Positions 48,768 through 57,092 of a DNA stretch of 64,000 bases are shown here, in pieces. The stretch lies in the NCBI RefSeq assembly GCF_004404055.1, contig NZ_SOHK01000024.1, positions 97,029 to 161,028 on the forward strand. Reading direction: 5' to 3'. The position numbers were made by a program, and so were the translations under genes. The first letter of the stretch is position 1; the number at the start of each line of letters is the position of its first letter. The DNA is from Cryobacterium ruanii (GTDB taxonomy: Bacteria; Actinomycetota; Actinomycetes; Actinomycetales; Microbacteriaceae). Under the pieces are notes generated by a model that was not told the DNA's origin, ran no database searches, and saw only the letters and a program-made list of their open reading frames with translations.

Positions 48768-49420
48768 TCACATTCCCAGAACGGATGCACCGGCGCGGGC
48801 AGGCCCCGCCTCCTGCGACATCGCATTCTGCGCGGCCGGACTGTCGGGCTCGGCACTCACCGCTGAGTTGCGGGGTGGCGCCCGCATCAACCCTTCGATT
48901 TCGGCCCGGTTCGCGCGCAGCTCCTTGGCATCAGACCGGGCCGTCCACATTTGCAGGCTGGCGATGATCGGGGGCGCCGCGCGGAGCATGACCAGGCCGG
49001 TGCTGAAGGGCAGAGCGCGGATGGTGTCTGGCGGCATGATCGGGACGCGGCTAATGGAGCGCTGCGATGAACGTGAACCACGATCGCCGATCGCCGATCG
49101 CCGATGGTCGTCAAGTCGGTTGATTCGTCCCGGTCGCCGATCAGGGTGGAGAGGTGGTGGAGGTCCCGCGAGTTGGATCCTCCGCCGAGCACGATCTTGA
49201 CTATCGATGAGTCCCAGATGGTGTCGGCGGCGTTGTCGCCCCACTTTGTGCGCGCCTGCGCGAGGGATTGCAGGACCGGCATGGTGGTGATGCCGGTGCC
49301 CCCGCCCTCTGCCGTGAGCGTGGGGAGCGAGGGGAGTGGCGCAAGGTTGCCGATCTCGTCGAGCGCGAGCAGCAGAGGGGGGGGCGAGTCGCGGCACCCG
49401 TTTCGTCGTTCGTGACTGTG
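48768..49420 (-). pseudogene. TraD/VirD4-like coupling-protein C-terminal part, two frameshifts
   Basis: Minus-strand segments: PPLLLALDEIGNLAPLPSLPTL, TAEGGGTGITTMPVLQSLAQARTKWGDNAADTIWDSSIVKIVLGGGSNSRDLHHLSTLIGD, then, in another frame, QRSISRVPIMPPDTIRALPF, TGLVMLRAAPPIIASLQMW and a C-terminus ending VLGM-stop. The DEIGNL Walker B and the LGGGS loop are those of TraG/TraD/VirD4 ATPases. Frame breaks occur at a C7 run (near 49379-49385) and at the 7-bp repeat at 49081-49105. The N-terminal Walker A half is missing. Confidence 0.82.
49081..49105. repeat. 7-bp tandem repeat (CGATCGC) x3.6 inside the coupling-protein gene
   Basis: CGATCGC is repeated three times plus four further bases. Each unit change shifts the frame by one base. 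By translation, four copies would restore one continuous reading frame through the join (TTIGDRRSAIGDRGSRSSQRS), so the break is explained by loss of one copy. Confidence 0.85.
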
Positions 49421-49691
49421 GCGGCGCACCCGTCGGGTCCGGCCAGTAGAACACCGGCCACACCGATTGCCAGGGCAGAACGGCTGATGCCGCGATCCGT
49501 GTTGCATGTCGATCGCAGTGCGCGGGAATCCGCACGCGCACTGTCCCAATTATTAACAATCATTGTCGTGTCGCCCCGAGCGACGTTTGTCCTACCGGAC
49601 GGAAAATTCTCGCGACTATTCGCCGGCACTCGGTGTGATTATTTCGCAGGTGGCGGCAGCGCGGATTCCCGAGGATTGCTACATTCGACGT

Positions 49692-50513
49692 ATGCGAGAA
49701 CTCCAGGCGCGAATCATCGCGGAACTCAACGTCTCACCCACCATCGAACCGGCCGCTGAGGTACGCCGACGGGTGAAATTTCTCAAGGACTACCTCAAGC
49801 GCACCGGCGCCCAGGGCTTCGTGCTCGGTATCAGCGGCGGTCAGGACTCCACCCTGGCCGGACGGCTGTGCGCGATGGCGGTCGACGAACTCGTCGATGA
49901 GGGGCATCCTGCGACCTTCGTTGCGGTGCGGCTGCCCTACGCGGTGCAGCGCGACGAAGCGGATGCCCAACTCGCGTTGGAATTCATCCGCCCGCCCTCG
50001 CAGGCCAACTTCAACATCGCACTCGCCGTCGACGGGTTCGAGAACGAATTCCTGACGAGCTTCGACGTGGCGATGACCGACTTCACCAAGGGCAACATCA
50101 AAGCGCGCTCCCGGATGATCGCCCAGTACGCGCTGGCCGGCCAGCTCGGACTGCTCGTGGTCGGCACCGACCATGCTGCCGAAGCAGTAACGGGCTTCTT
50201 CACCAAGTACGGCGACGGTGGCACCGACCTTCTGCCGTTGACCGGGCTGACCAAGCGCCAGGGTCGAGCCCTGCTGGTGGAATTGGGCGCGCCCGAACAG
50301 CTCTACCTGAAGGACCCCACGGCTGATTTACTCGACCACACTCCGGGCCAGACCGACGAGGAGAACCTTGGGATGCAGTACGAGCACATCGACGACTTTC
50401 TCGAGGGCCAGCCAGTCGAGGACGCGGTCGCCGACGCCATCGAGGAGCGCTACCTCAGCACCGAGCACAAGCGCCGGGTGCCGGCCTCACTCTTTGACGA
50501 GTGGTGGCAGTAG
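49692..50513 (+). CDS. nadE: NH3-dependent NAD+ synthetase
   Basis: 273-residue cytoplasmic enzyme converting NaAD to NAD+ with ammonia and [15 protein letters not shown] is the ATP-pyrophosphatase loop, followed by [27 protein letters not shown] and [15 protein letters not shown]. Length is that of the short, glutaminase-less NadE. The ATG at 49692 gives the family start ([12 protein letters not shown]); a longer frame upstream is not homologous. It is the first core gene after the island. A strong hairpin follows 22 nt after the stop. Confidence 0.96.
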   Translation: MRELQARIIAELNVSPTIEPAAEVRRRVKFLKDYLKRTGAQGFVLGISGGQDSTLAGRLCAMAVDELVDEGHPATFVAVRLPYAVQRDEADAQLALEFIRPPSQANFNIALAVDGFENEFLTSFDVAMTDFTKGNIKARSRMIAQYALAGQLGLLVVGTDHAAEAVTGFFTKYGDGGTDLLPLTGLTKRQGRALLVELGAPEQLYLKDPTADLLDHTPGQTDEENLGMQYEHIDDFLEGQPVEDAVADAIEERYLSTEHKRRVPASLFDEWWQ

Positions 50514-50534
50514 CTCTAGACGGAGTCAACGAAT

Positions 50535-50574
50535 AACGAGCCGGTCAGCGCTGAAAAACGACGACCGGCTCGTT
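50535..50574. terminator. Bidirectional terminator-like hairpin
   Basis: Perfect 12-bp arms AACGAGCCGGTC (50535-50546) and GACCGGCTCGTT (50563-50574) with a 16-nt loop stand between the ends of convergent nadE and the next gene. No clean T tract follows on either side, as is usual in actinobacterial terminators. Confidence 0.78.
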
Positions 50575-50591
50575 GGGGCTGATCCCGGCGT

Positions 50592-51371
50592 TTAGAGCGT
50601 CGGAGCCTGCGAGGACCGCGTGAGCGGGTCGGTGCCGCGCACCTCGAGCTTGTTCACGTCGTCGAGCAGGCGCTGCGTCTCGGTAGATGCACTCGCCGTG
50701 GATGCGTGCGCCGTTGACGCCGAGGCTGTTGACGCTGGTGCTCGGTTGACGGTCGCGGGCGTAAGCGGTGCGGAGCGCAGCGGTGCCGGTGCGGAGTCGC
50801 TCGCGTTGTACTGGTCGTGGTGCTGCTGGGCGACCCAGGCTTCCTGCTCCGCGAGCAGGCTCTTTTCAGTGGACGAGTTCTGCGACTTCCACCGGTCCAG
50901 GTCGCCCTGGAAGATCTTCCGCGCTCGGGCCGGCTTGTTCTGCCAATCAACCAGGCGGTCGCGAAACTCGACCAGGGCCGGTTCCAGCTGGTATCCGAAT
51001 GTGGCAGAGGTACGCTTGAGTTCGTACAGCTCGTGGGCCGCCCAGTTCGCGGCGATTCCCGATCCGCGGATCGGCAGCAACCGCACCTGGATGTCGGCTT
51101 GGCCGACCGCGCGGTCGCTCATGACCTGTTCTTGTGGCGTCAGCGAATTCCAGACGGATGCCTCGGTGGCGGCATCGATGAGAGTCGCGATCGCGGCCAC
51201 CTTGATCTCGCGATCCCGTTGGGTGATGAGCCGCTTGACGGCCCCGCGCGAGATCAACGCGGCCAGCACGCTGGCAATGACAATCGCGCCGATGAACACG
51301 ACCACGGTGAAAACCATCGGTCGGGTACTGACGTCGGTAATCCAGGCTACGAAGCTATTCCACCATTCCAT
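50592..51371 (-). CDS. Single-pass membrane protein with Ala/Ser/Thr-rich tail, unknown
   Basis: 259-residue protein. An N-terminal helix (MVFTVVVFIGAIVIASVLAALI) is followed by a charged cytoplasmic domain (KRLITQRDREIKVAAIATLIDAATEA ... IHGSGIAANWAAHELYELKRTSATFGY) and a low-complexity tail rich in AST repeats (STASASTAHASTASAS). Conserved-looking in this family of bacteria but not recognised. Start at ATG 51371 (MEWWNSF). It is convergent with nadE. Confidence 0.75.
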   Translation of the reverse strand: MEWWNSFVAWITDVSTRPMVFTVVVFIGAIVIASVLAALISRGAVKRLITQRDREIKVAAIATLIDAATEASVWNSLTPQEQVMSDRAVGQADIQVRLLPIRGSGIAANWAAHELYELKRTSATFGYQLEPALVEFRDRLVDWQNKPARARKIFQGDLDRWKSQNSSTEKSLLAEQEAWVAQQHHDQYNASDSAPAPLRSAPLTPATVNRAPASTASASTAHASTASASTETQRLLDDVNKLEVRGTDPLTRSSQAPTL

Positions 51372-51455
51372 GTGCTGGATTTTATCCGCGCCGCACCATG
51401 TTTTCGGGGACCAGACACGGCGTGCCCCCACTCAAATGCAGTAATCAGGTGCCGG

Positions 51456-51761
51456 TTAGCGAAAGCAATCGACCGCGTCGTCGATGCGACAGAACGCTCC
51501 GAGGTCTCGGGTGCGGGTCGCGAAAACGACGCGCCGGGCGGTGTATCGGTCGCCGTCAACGCCGACGTGGTGTTCGATATAGCCGATGACAGCGCCGGTC
51601 GGGTCGACGATGCGCCAGAGCCCGTCGCGTACATGGATGAAACTGCGGTCGCGCACTGCCTTGGGAGACACGGTAACAGGAGGCACGGTGGCAGGACGCA
51701 CGGTGGCGGGAAGTGCTGGGGAAATCACTGTGCGAAGAATCGGTGCGATGAGAGTGTTCAT
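51456..51761 (-). CDS. Small hypothetical protein
   Basis: 101 residues; a Val/Thr/Pro-rich N-terminal half (PATVRPATVPPVTVSPKAV) and a compact beta-like C-terminal half (FIHVRDGLWRIVDPTGAVIGYIEH, DRYTARRVVFATRTRDLGAF). ATG at 51761 is preceded by GAGGAG. No function assigned. Divergent from msrA; the promoters share about 150 nt. Confidence 0.7.
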   Translation of the reverse strand: MNTLIAPILRTVISPALPATVRPATVPPVTVSPKAVRDRSFIHVRDGLWRIVDPTGAVIGYIEHHVGVDGDRYTARRVVFATRTRDLGAFCRIDDAVDCFR

Positions 51762-51914
51762 ACGTGCTCCTCTGTAATAGTTCAGCGATAACAAGCCAGC
51801 CCCGGGCGTTTCTTGCAGCGTAGGGGCGACCACCGACATCCGCTTTGGGCGAACAGACGGTGTGAATGCGGGTTCGACCCGTGGCTGCAGCGAGCGACGA
51901 GTTAGGCTAAATAG

Positions 51915-52439
51915 GTGCAAACTTTTGTGGTCGCGGGCGGATGTTTCTGGTGTCTCGATGCTGTCTATCGAGTCTTACGCGGGGTAAGCGAGGTGGTGTC
52001 CGGGTATACCGGCGGCACGACCGCCACCCCGAATTATGAGGCGGTCTGCACCGGGCGTACCGGCCATGCCGAAGCTGTGGCCGTGACCTTTGACCCCGAC
52101 ATCATTCCGGCGAGCGTTATTCTTGACGTCTTCTTCACTCTTCACGATCCGACCCAGCTCAACCGTCAGGGCAATGACGTGGGTACCCAGTACCGGTCGG
52201 CGATGTTTTACACCGATGACGAGCAGAAGGGGCTGTTCGAAACAGCGCGCGATCGGGCGAGCGAGTGGTGGGGCTCCGGCATCACAACCACGATCGAACC
52301 GCTCGGCGACTATCACGAGGCCGAGGATTACCACCAGGATTTCTTTAACAAGAATCCCGGTCAGGGCTACTGCATGGCCGTCGCCGTGCCGAAGGTCAAC
52401 AAGATTCGTAAGTCGTACTCCGAGTACCTCGTCAACTAG
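51915..52439 (+). CDS. msrA: Peptide methionine (S)-S-oxide reductase MsrA
   Basis: 174-residue reductase repairing oxidised methionine. Catalytic GGCFWC (residues 8-13) and the family blocks VVSGYTGGTTATPNYEAVCTGRTGHAEAV, DPTQLNRQGNDVGTQYRSAMFY, and DYHEAEDYHQDFFNKNP are all present. Start is GTG 51915, directly before the first strand. A single domain; no MsrB fusion. The protein ends with RKSYSEYLVN. Confidence 0.96.
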   Translation: MQTFVVAGGCFWCLDAVYRVLRGVSEVVSGYTGGTTATPNYEAVCTGRTGHAEAVAVTFDPDIIPASVILDVFFTLHDPTQLNRQGNDVGTQYRSAMFYTDDEQKGLFETARDRASEWWGSGITTTIEPLGDYHEAEDYHQDFFNKNPGQGYCMAVAVPKVNKIRKSYSEYLVN

Positions 52440-52515
52440 TTTCTCCTCCCCAGCTGTTCCCTGGCGGGATACTTCACCGATTCTGTCGACTGCCACCGAG
52501 ACGTCGCTTCGGGCA

Positions 52516-52532
52516 GCACACTCGCAGTGTGC
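52516..52532. promoter_or_regulatory. Small hairpin between msrA and ssb
   Basis: GCACACT-CGC-AGTGTGC: 7-bp perfect stem with a 3-nt loop, 75 nt after msrA and 115 nt before ssb. Could be a weak terminator or a regulatory hairpin; no T tract. Confidence 0.4.
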
Positions 52533-52646
52533 GACCTGGGAACGACGAAGATTGGCACGAGTTGTCGGTCCCGGGTCGTGTGCGCCGGCGGTTCGCTTGG
52601 CGCCGAGAGCTTGCGTATTCACGCGATCACCGTGCCGGGAGAAACC

Positions 52647-53207
52647 ATGAGCGACCACATCACGATATCCGGAGTCATCGGCACCGTCCCCCGTTTGACC
52701 TTCGGCAAGAACGGCACCCCGATCACCTCCTTTCGGCTGGCTTCCCGCCAGAGCCACCATGACAAGATCACAGATGAATGGATCGTCGACGAGAGCTGCT
52801 GGTATTCCGTGACCACATATCGCCAGCTGGCCACGAATGCGGGGAAATCGCTGGGCAGGGGCGAACACGTTGTCGTCACCGGGCGGCTGGTCATTAGCCA
52901 ATGGACCAATGCTGAAAAATCCGGAACCTCCGTTGAGATCATCGCTGAATCTGTCGGCCACGACCTCACCTGGTACACCACGACGCCGGTGCGCAGCGGG
53001 GCGGCAGCCCGTTTCAGTGCGGACCGAACTGGTGCCGAGCAGACCGGCTCGGATCTGACGGCGCCGGAACCGGTGGAATCCTTCGAATCCACCGACTCTT
53101 TCGCTGCATACGAGGCTGACCCCGACCCCATCGACCGTTCCGGAGACGGCTTTGTTCCGATAGACACCGACGCGGATCGGGATGCGTATGCGCGTTTAGA
53201 CTCTTAG
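52647..53207 (+). CDS. ssb: Single-stranded DNA-binding protein
   Basis: 186-residue SSB. OB-fold (about 1-115): ITISGVIGTVPRLTFGKNG, ITSFRLASRQ, WYSVTTYRQLATNAGKSLGRGEHVVVTGRLVISQW. After it comes an acidic low-complexity tail rich in Asp/Glu/Ser, but it lacks the classical DDIPF-type C-terminal tip (ends YARLDS). ATG at 52647 follows GGGAGAAA. It is likely one of two SSB paralogues and is not next to rpsF/rpsR here. Confidence 0.88.
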   Translation: MSDHITISGVIGTVPRLTFGKNGTPITSFRLASRQSHHDKITDEWIVDESCWYSVTTYRQLATNAGKSLGRGEHVVVTGRLVISQWTNAEKSGTSVEIIAESVGHDLTWYTTTPVRSGAAARFSADRTGAEQTGSDLTAPEPVESFESTDSFAAYEADPDPIDRSGDGFVPIDTDADRDAYARLDS

Positions 53208-53242
53208 CAACGTCCACACGCGTGGACCGGGGGAGGCAGTTC

Positions 53243-53791
53243 GTGGGCGTGGCAGAACCAGCAGAACAGAAGATGATGAGTGGATCCGTGCGACGGCACG
53301 CCGGTCGCTCGCCGTATTCCCTTGGAGTGGTGGGCGCGGTGCTGCTCCTCGGAGTCAGTCTGACAGCGTGCACCGCCAGCCCGGCCGAGCCCGCTACCAG
53401 CGCTTCGGCGTCGTCAGGCTCCGCGACGCCAGAGCCGTCGGCGACACCCGACGCCGGCCCGACGCTGTTGCCCACCGGAACCGCCGCCGACAACCTCGTC
53501 TACTTCAACTTTCTGGCCGCCGCGGTCACCAAGGCCAACCCTGCCGCCGACGGGCGCGCCTACATCGACGCGCTCGTGGCTGGCGGGTTCGACCGAACCG
53601 CCATGGAAGTGACCTTCGATCGTACTCAGACCGACCTTGCAGCCGACGCGGTCCAGTTCTCCGTGCGGTTCACCGGCGAATGCCTGATTGGACAGATCGG
53701 CCCGGCCAGCGACGGCTTTCACAGCGTGGTGGCACCGATTCTGTCGACCGGTTTGTGTCTTGTCGGGTCCACCCGACAAATAGACTGGTAA
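53243..53791 (+). CDS. Putative lipoprotein
   Basis: 182 residues. A signal peptide with lipobox LGVSLTACTAS, an Ala/Ser/Thr-Pro-rich linker, and an exported domain of about 100 residues with a Cys pair (FTGECLIGQIG, STGLCLVGSTRQ). GTG at 53243 is chosen because GGGAGG sits 7 nt upstream; ATG at 53273/53276 is an alternative. It ends 5 nt before ettA, so they may be co-transcribed. Family not recognised (DUF6993-like from memory). Confidence 0.78.
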   Translation: MGVAEPAEQKMMSGSVRRHAGRSPYSLGVVGAVLLLGVSLTACTASPAEPATSASASSGSATPEPSATPDAGPTLLPTGTAADNLVYFNFLAAAVTKANPAADGRAYIDALVAGGFDRTAMEVTFDRTQTDLAADAVQFSVRFTGECLIGQIGPASDGFHSVVAPILSTGLCLVGSTRQIDW

Positions 53792-53796
53792 ACACT

Positions 53797-55479
53797 ATGG
53801 CCGAATTTATTTACTCAATGGTCCGCGCTCGCAAGGCGATCGGTGAAAAGCTGATTCTTGACGACGTCACCATGTCCTTTTTTCCCGGCGCCAAGATCGG
53901 TGTCGTCGGCCCCAACGGCGCCGGAAAGTCCACCATTCTCAAGATCATGGCGGGCCTGGACACCCCCAGTAACGGCGAGGCGAGACTTTCCCCGGGCTAC
54001 ACCGTCGGCATCCTCATGCAGGAGCCGCAGCTCGATGAGAGCAAGACCGTGCTCGAGAACGTGCAGGAGGGCGTCGGGCCGATCAAGGCCAAGGTCGACC
54101 GCTTCAACGAAATCAGCCTCGCCCTCGGCGAACCCGACGCCGATTTCGATACCCTGCTCGCCGAAATGGGCGTACTGCAGGAAGCCATTGATGCAGCGGA
54201 TGCCTGGGACCTCGACTCCCAGCTCGAACAGGCCATGGATGCCCTGCGCACCCCTCCGGGGGACTCCGAAGTATCGAACCTCTCGGGCGGTGAGAAGCGC
54301 CGTGTGGCGCTGACCAAACTTCTGCTGCAGAAGCCCGACCTGCTGCTGCTCGACGAGCCCACTAACCACCTCGACGCCGAGAGTGTGCTGTGGCTCGAAC
54401 AGCACCTCGCCAAGTACCCGGGCGCCGTGCTCGCCGTGACCCACGACCGGTACTTCCTCGACCACGTAGCCGAGTGGATCGCCGAAATCGACCGCGGGCA
54501 CCTGTACCCGTACGAGGGTAACTACTCGACCTACCTCGAGAAAAAGCAAGAACGTCTGCTCGTCCAGGGAAAGAAAGACGCGAAGCTGTCGCGTCGCCTC
54601 GCCGACGAACTCGAGTGGGTTCGATCCAACGCCAAGGGCCGTCAGGTGAAGTCGAAGGCTCGACTGGCCCGCTACGAAGAGATGGTCACCGCTGCCGAGA
54701 GCACCCGCAAGCTCGACTTTGAAGAAATCGTCATTCCGGTCGGCCCGCGCCTTGGCGCCCAGGTCATCGACGCGACCAAACTGGAGAAGGGCTTCGATGG
54801 GCGCATGCTCATCGAGAACCTCAGCTTCACCCTGCCGCGCAACGGCATCGTCGGCATCATCGGCCCGAACGGCGTAGGAAAGACCACTCTGTTCAAGACG
54901 ATCGTCGGCAAGGAACCGCTTGATGGTGGCGAGCTGCGGATCGGTGAGACGGTCGATATTTCCTACGTCGACCAGGACCGAGGCGGCATCGACCCGAACA
55001 AGACGTTGTGGGAGGTCGTTTCCGACGGCCAGGACTACATCCAGGTCGGCAAAACCGAGATCCCGTCGCGCGCCTACGTGTCGACCTTCGGTTTCAAGGG
55101 TCCCGACCAGCAGAAGAAGGCTGGTGTGCTCTCCGGTGGTGAGCGTAACCGCCTGAACCTGGCGCTGACGCTCAAGCAGGGCGGCAACTTGCTGCTCCTT
55201 GACGAGCCCACCAACGACCTTGATGTCGAAACCCTCGGTTCGCTTGAGAACGCGTTGCTCGAGTTTCCGGGTTGCGCCGTGGTGATCACCCACGACCGGT
55301 GGTTCCTGGACCGGGTAGCCACGCACATCCTCTCCTATGAGGGTACCGACGACAACCCCGCCAACTGGTACTGGTTCGAGGGTAACTTCGAGTCGTACGA
55401 GCAGAACAAGATCGAGCGTCTCGGCCCGGACGCGGCCAAGCCGCACCGCTCCGCTTACCGCAAGCTCACCCGCGACTAG
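53797..55479 (+). CDS. ettA: Energy-dependent translational throttle EttA (ABC-F)
   Basis: 560-residue soluble ABC-F ATPase that regulates translation by binding the ribosomal E site. Domain 1: GPNGAGKSTIL, LSGGEKRRVALTKLLL, LLLDEPTNHLDAESV; domain 2: GPNGVGKTTLF, LSGGERNRLNLALTL, LLLDEPTNDLDVETL; between them is the Arg/Lys-rich P-site-tRNA-interaction motif region (RRLADELEWVRSNAKGRQVKSKARL). C-terminal WYWFEGNFESYEQNK is typical. The ATG 53797 gives MAEFIYSMVRARKAIG. Confidence 0.96.
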   Translation: MAEFIYSMVRARKAIGEKLILDDVTMSFFPGAKIGVVGPNGAGKSTILKIMAGLDTPSNGEARLSPGYTVGILMQEPQLDESKTVLENVQEGVGPIKAKVDRFNEISLALGEPDADFDTLLAEMGVLQEAIDAADAWDLDSQLEQAMDALRTPPGDSEVSNLSGGEKRRVALTKLLLQKPDLLLLDEPTNHLDAESVLWLEQHLAKYPGAVLAVTHDRYFLDHVAEWIAEIDRGHLYPYEGNYSTYLEKKQERLLVQGKKDAKLSRRLADELEWVRSNAKGRQVKSKARLARYEEMVTAAESTRKLDFEEIVIPVGPRLGAQVIDATKLEKGFDGRMLIENLSFTLPRNGIVGIIGPNGVGKTTLFKTIVGKEPLDGGELRIGETVDISYVDQDRGGIDPNKTLWEVVSDGQDYIQVGKTEIPSRAYVSTFGFKGPDQQKKAGVLSGGERNRLNLALTLKQGGNLLLLDEPTNDLDVETLGSLENALLEFPGCAVVITHDRWFLDRVATHILSYEGTDDNPANWYWFEGNFESYEQNKIERLGPDAAKPHRSAYRKLTRD

Positions 55480-55499
55480 AGGCGAACCACGGAGAACCT

Positions 55500-55970
55500 G
55501 TGAAACTGCACGTACCGATTCGCCTGCGCTGGTCTGACCTCGACGCCTATGGTCACGTCAACAATTCTGAGATGCTACGCCTGCTCGAGGAAGCTCGCAT
55601 CCTGGCGTTCTGGGTGACCGAAGACGACGGGGCGATCGGCGCGAGCACTGCCGTGCTCGACGGTCGCCCGGGAGCGGCGACCCTGACGTTGATCGCACGA
55701 CAGGAGATCGAATACCTCGCGCCGGTGCCGTATCTGCGCCAGCCCCTCGATGTGCGGCTGTGGCTCGGTAAGCTCGGCGGCGCAAGCCTCGACGTCTGTT
55801 ACGAGGTGTACAGCCCCGAAGGTGTCACTCCCGAGCAGCTGTATGCCAGGGCGAACACGACCATCGTGCTCGTCGACGCGGCGAGTGAGCGGCCACGGCG
55901 CATCAACGACACCGAACGCGCGGCGTGGACGCCTTACCTCGACGCTCCCATCGAGTTTTCGCGGCGCTGA
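55500..55970 (+). CDS. Acyl-CoA thioesterase (hot-dog fold, 4HBT)
   Basis: 156-residue single hot-dog domain. RLRWSDLDAYGHVNNSEML holds the catalytic Asp of the 4-hydroxybenzoyl-CoA-thioesterase group (D-x-D-x-x-G-H-V-N-N), and the central helix continues EMLRLLEEARILAFW. GTG start at 55500 with GGAGAA upstream, 20 nt after ettA. The substrate chain length is unknown. Confidence 0.88.
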   Translation: MKLHVPIRLRWSDLDAYGHVNNSEMLRLLEEARILAFWVTEDDGAIGASTAVLDGRPGAATLTLIARQEIEYLAPVPYLRQPLDVRLWLGKLGGASLDVCYEVYSPEGVTPEQLYARANTTIVLVDAASERPRRINDTERAAWTPYLDAPIEFSRR

Positions 55971-55982
55971 GCAAACAGGTCG

Positions 55983-56441
55983 TCAACCGGCGAGGACCGT
56001 GTCGCCGTCGACGGTGACGGTCACTCTCTCGAGCGCCCGCGGCGCTGGACCGCCGAGCACCTCTCCGGTCGCGAGGTCATACCGCGACTGGTGACAGGGG
56101 CAATTAAACTCCGTCGCTGCTGGCTCCACCTTGCATCCCTGGTGGGTGCAAATGGCGCTGAAGGCTACGACCGTACCGGCTGTCGGTTGGGCGAGCAGAA
56201 TTGGTTGGCCATCCAGGGACGCTGCGATGCCTCCTCCGACCGGAATGTCGGCGAGTTTCGCGATCTCGGTTGTTGCCGAGCCTGCATCCGCACCCGACCC
56301 GCCCGCATCGGTCGTTTCCGAACTGGTGGGAGGAGTGGCGGCATCCGTTGGGCTGCTGCACGCGGCCAATGCCACGGCGGCGGCAGCGCTTCCGCCGGTC
56401 AGGATCATGTTGCGACGGGAGAGGTTGAGTGCCGGTGTCAT
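55983..56441 (-). CDS. Rieske [2Fe-2S] lipoprotein
   Basis: 152-residue exported iron-sulfur protein. A twin-arginine-like n-region (LSRRNMILTGG) leads into a lipobox LAACSS, so export is likely by Tat with lipid anchoring. The cluster motifs are CTHQGC and CPCHQSRY, typical of small Rieske ferredoxin-like electron carriers. Low-complexity linker between lipobox and domain. Divergent from the sigma-factor operon; a possible electron-transfer partner is not encoded nearby. Confidence 0.92.
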   Translation of the reverse strand: MTPALNLSRRNMILTGGSAAAAVALAACSSPTDAATPPTSSETTDAGGSGADAGSATTEIAKLADIPVGGGIAASLDGQPILLAQPTAGTVVAFSAICTHQGCKVEPAATEFNCPCHQSRYDLATGEVLGGPAPRALERVTVTVDGDTVLAG

Positions 56442-56582
56442 GATTCTCCTTGATGTGCGTGTTCGCGGGTAGGTTGGCTCTGCTCTAGCTAGTAACGAGG
56501 CAGGGAGCGATTCCGTTCAGTGTTTCAGGGCTTCGAGTGAACCACAAGAATGACATCATCGTGTTAAGCAGGGGAGGTGGTT

Positions 56583-57092
56583 ATGGCCGATGAGCGTACC
56601 GAACTCCTGCAGGCCCTCCACGACGAACACGCGGCGCTCTTGTGGCGCTATGTCGTGCGCTTGACCCACGACCCCGCCCTCGCCGACGACGTCGTGCAGG
56701 AGACGCTCTTGCGCGCCTGGCGACGTCCCCGCCTGCTCGACCAGACCGAGGTCTCGGCCAGGGCCTGGCTGTTCACGGTGGCCCGCAACCTGGTGATCGA
56801 CGATCGACGCTCAGCGAGGGCCCGCCACGAGATACTTACTGACCAGTTGCCGGAGATTCCATCCGATGACCAGACCGACGCGTTGCTGGACGCCTGGCTG
56901 GTTGCGGACGCCCTGCACGACCTCTCACCCGACCACCGGGCGGTCATCGTCTGCGCGTACTATCGGGGCCAGTCCGTGGCCGAGACCGCCCGGGACCTCG
57001 TCATTCCCGAAGGCACCGTGAAATCGCGGCTCCACTACGGACTGCGAGCCCTGCGGCTCGCGCTGCAGGAGCGAGGAGTGACGGAGCGATGA
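56583..57092 (+). CDS. ECF RNA polymerase sigma factor (SigK/SigL-like)
   Basis: 169 residues: region 2 LLWRYVVRLTHDPALADDVVQETLLRAWRR, with ARAWLFTVARNLVIDDRRS; region 4 LSPDHRAVIVCAYYRGQSVAETARDLVIPEGTVKSRLHYGLRALRLAL. ATG at 56583 has GGAGG at proper distance; an in-frame GTG precedes it at 56577. The stop overlaps the anti-sigma gene by 4 nt, so regulation by that partner is nearly certain. Likely responds to a surface or redox signal. Confidence 0.93.
   Translation: MADERTELLQALHDEHAALLWRYVVRLTHDPALADDVVQETLLRAWRRPRLLDQTEVSARAWLFTVARNLVIDDRRSARARHEILTDQLPEIPSDDQTDALLDAWLVADALHDLSPDHRAVIVCAYYRGQSVAETARDLVIPEGTVKSRLHYGLRALRLALQERGVTER

Noticed and set aside
53815-55446. Long open frame on the minus strand across ettA
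   Set aside because: It is the mirror of the strongly conserved ABC-F gene; GC-rich DNA with G/C in the third position leaves antisense frames open. Its translation is a Val/Leu/Gly/Arg-rich sequence with no family.
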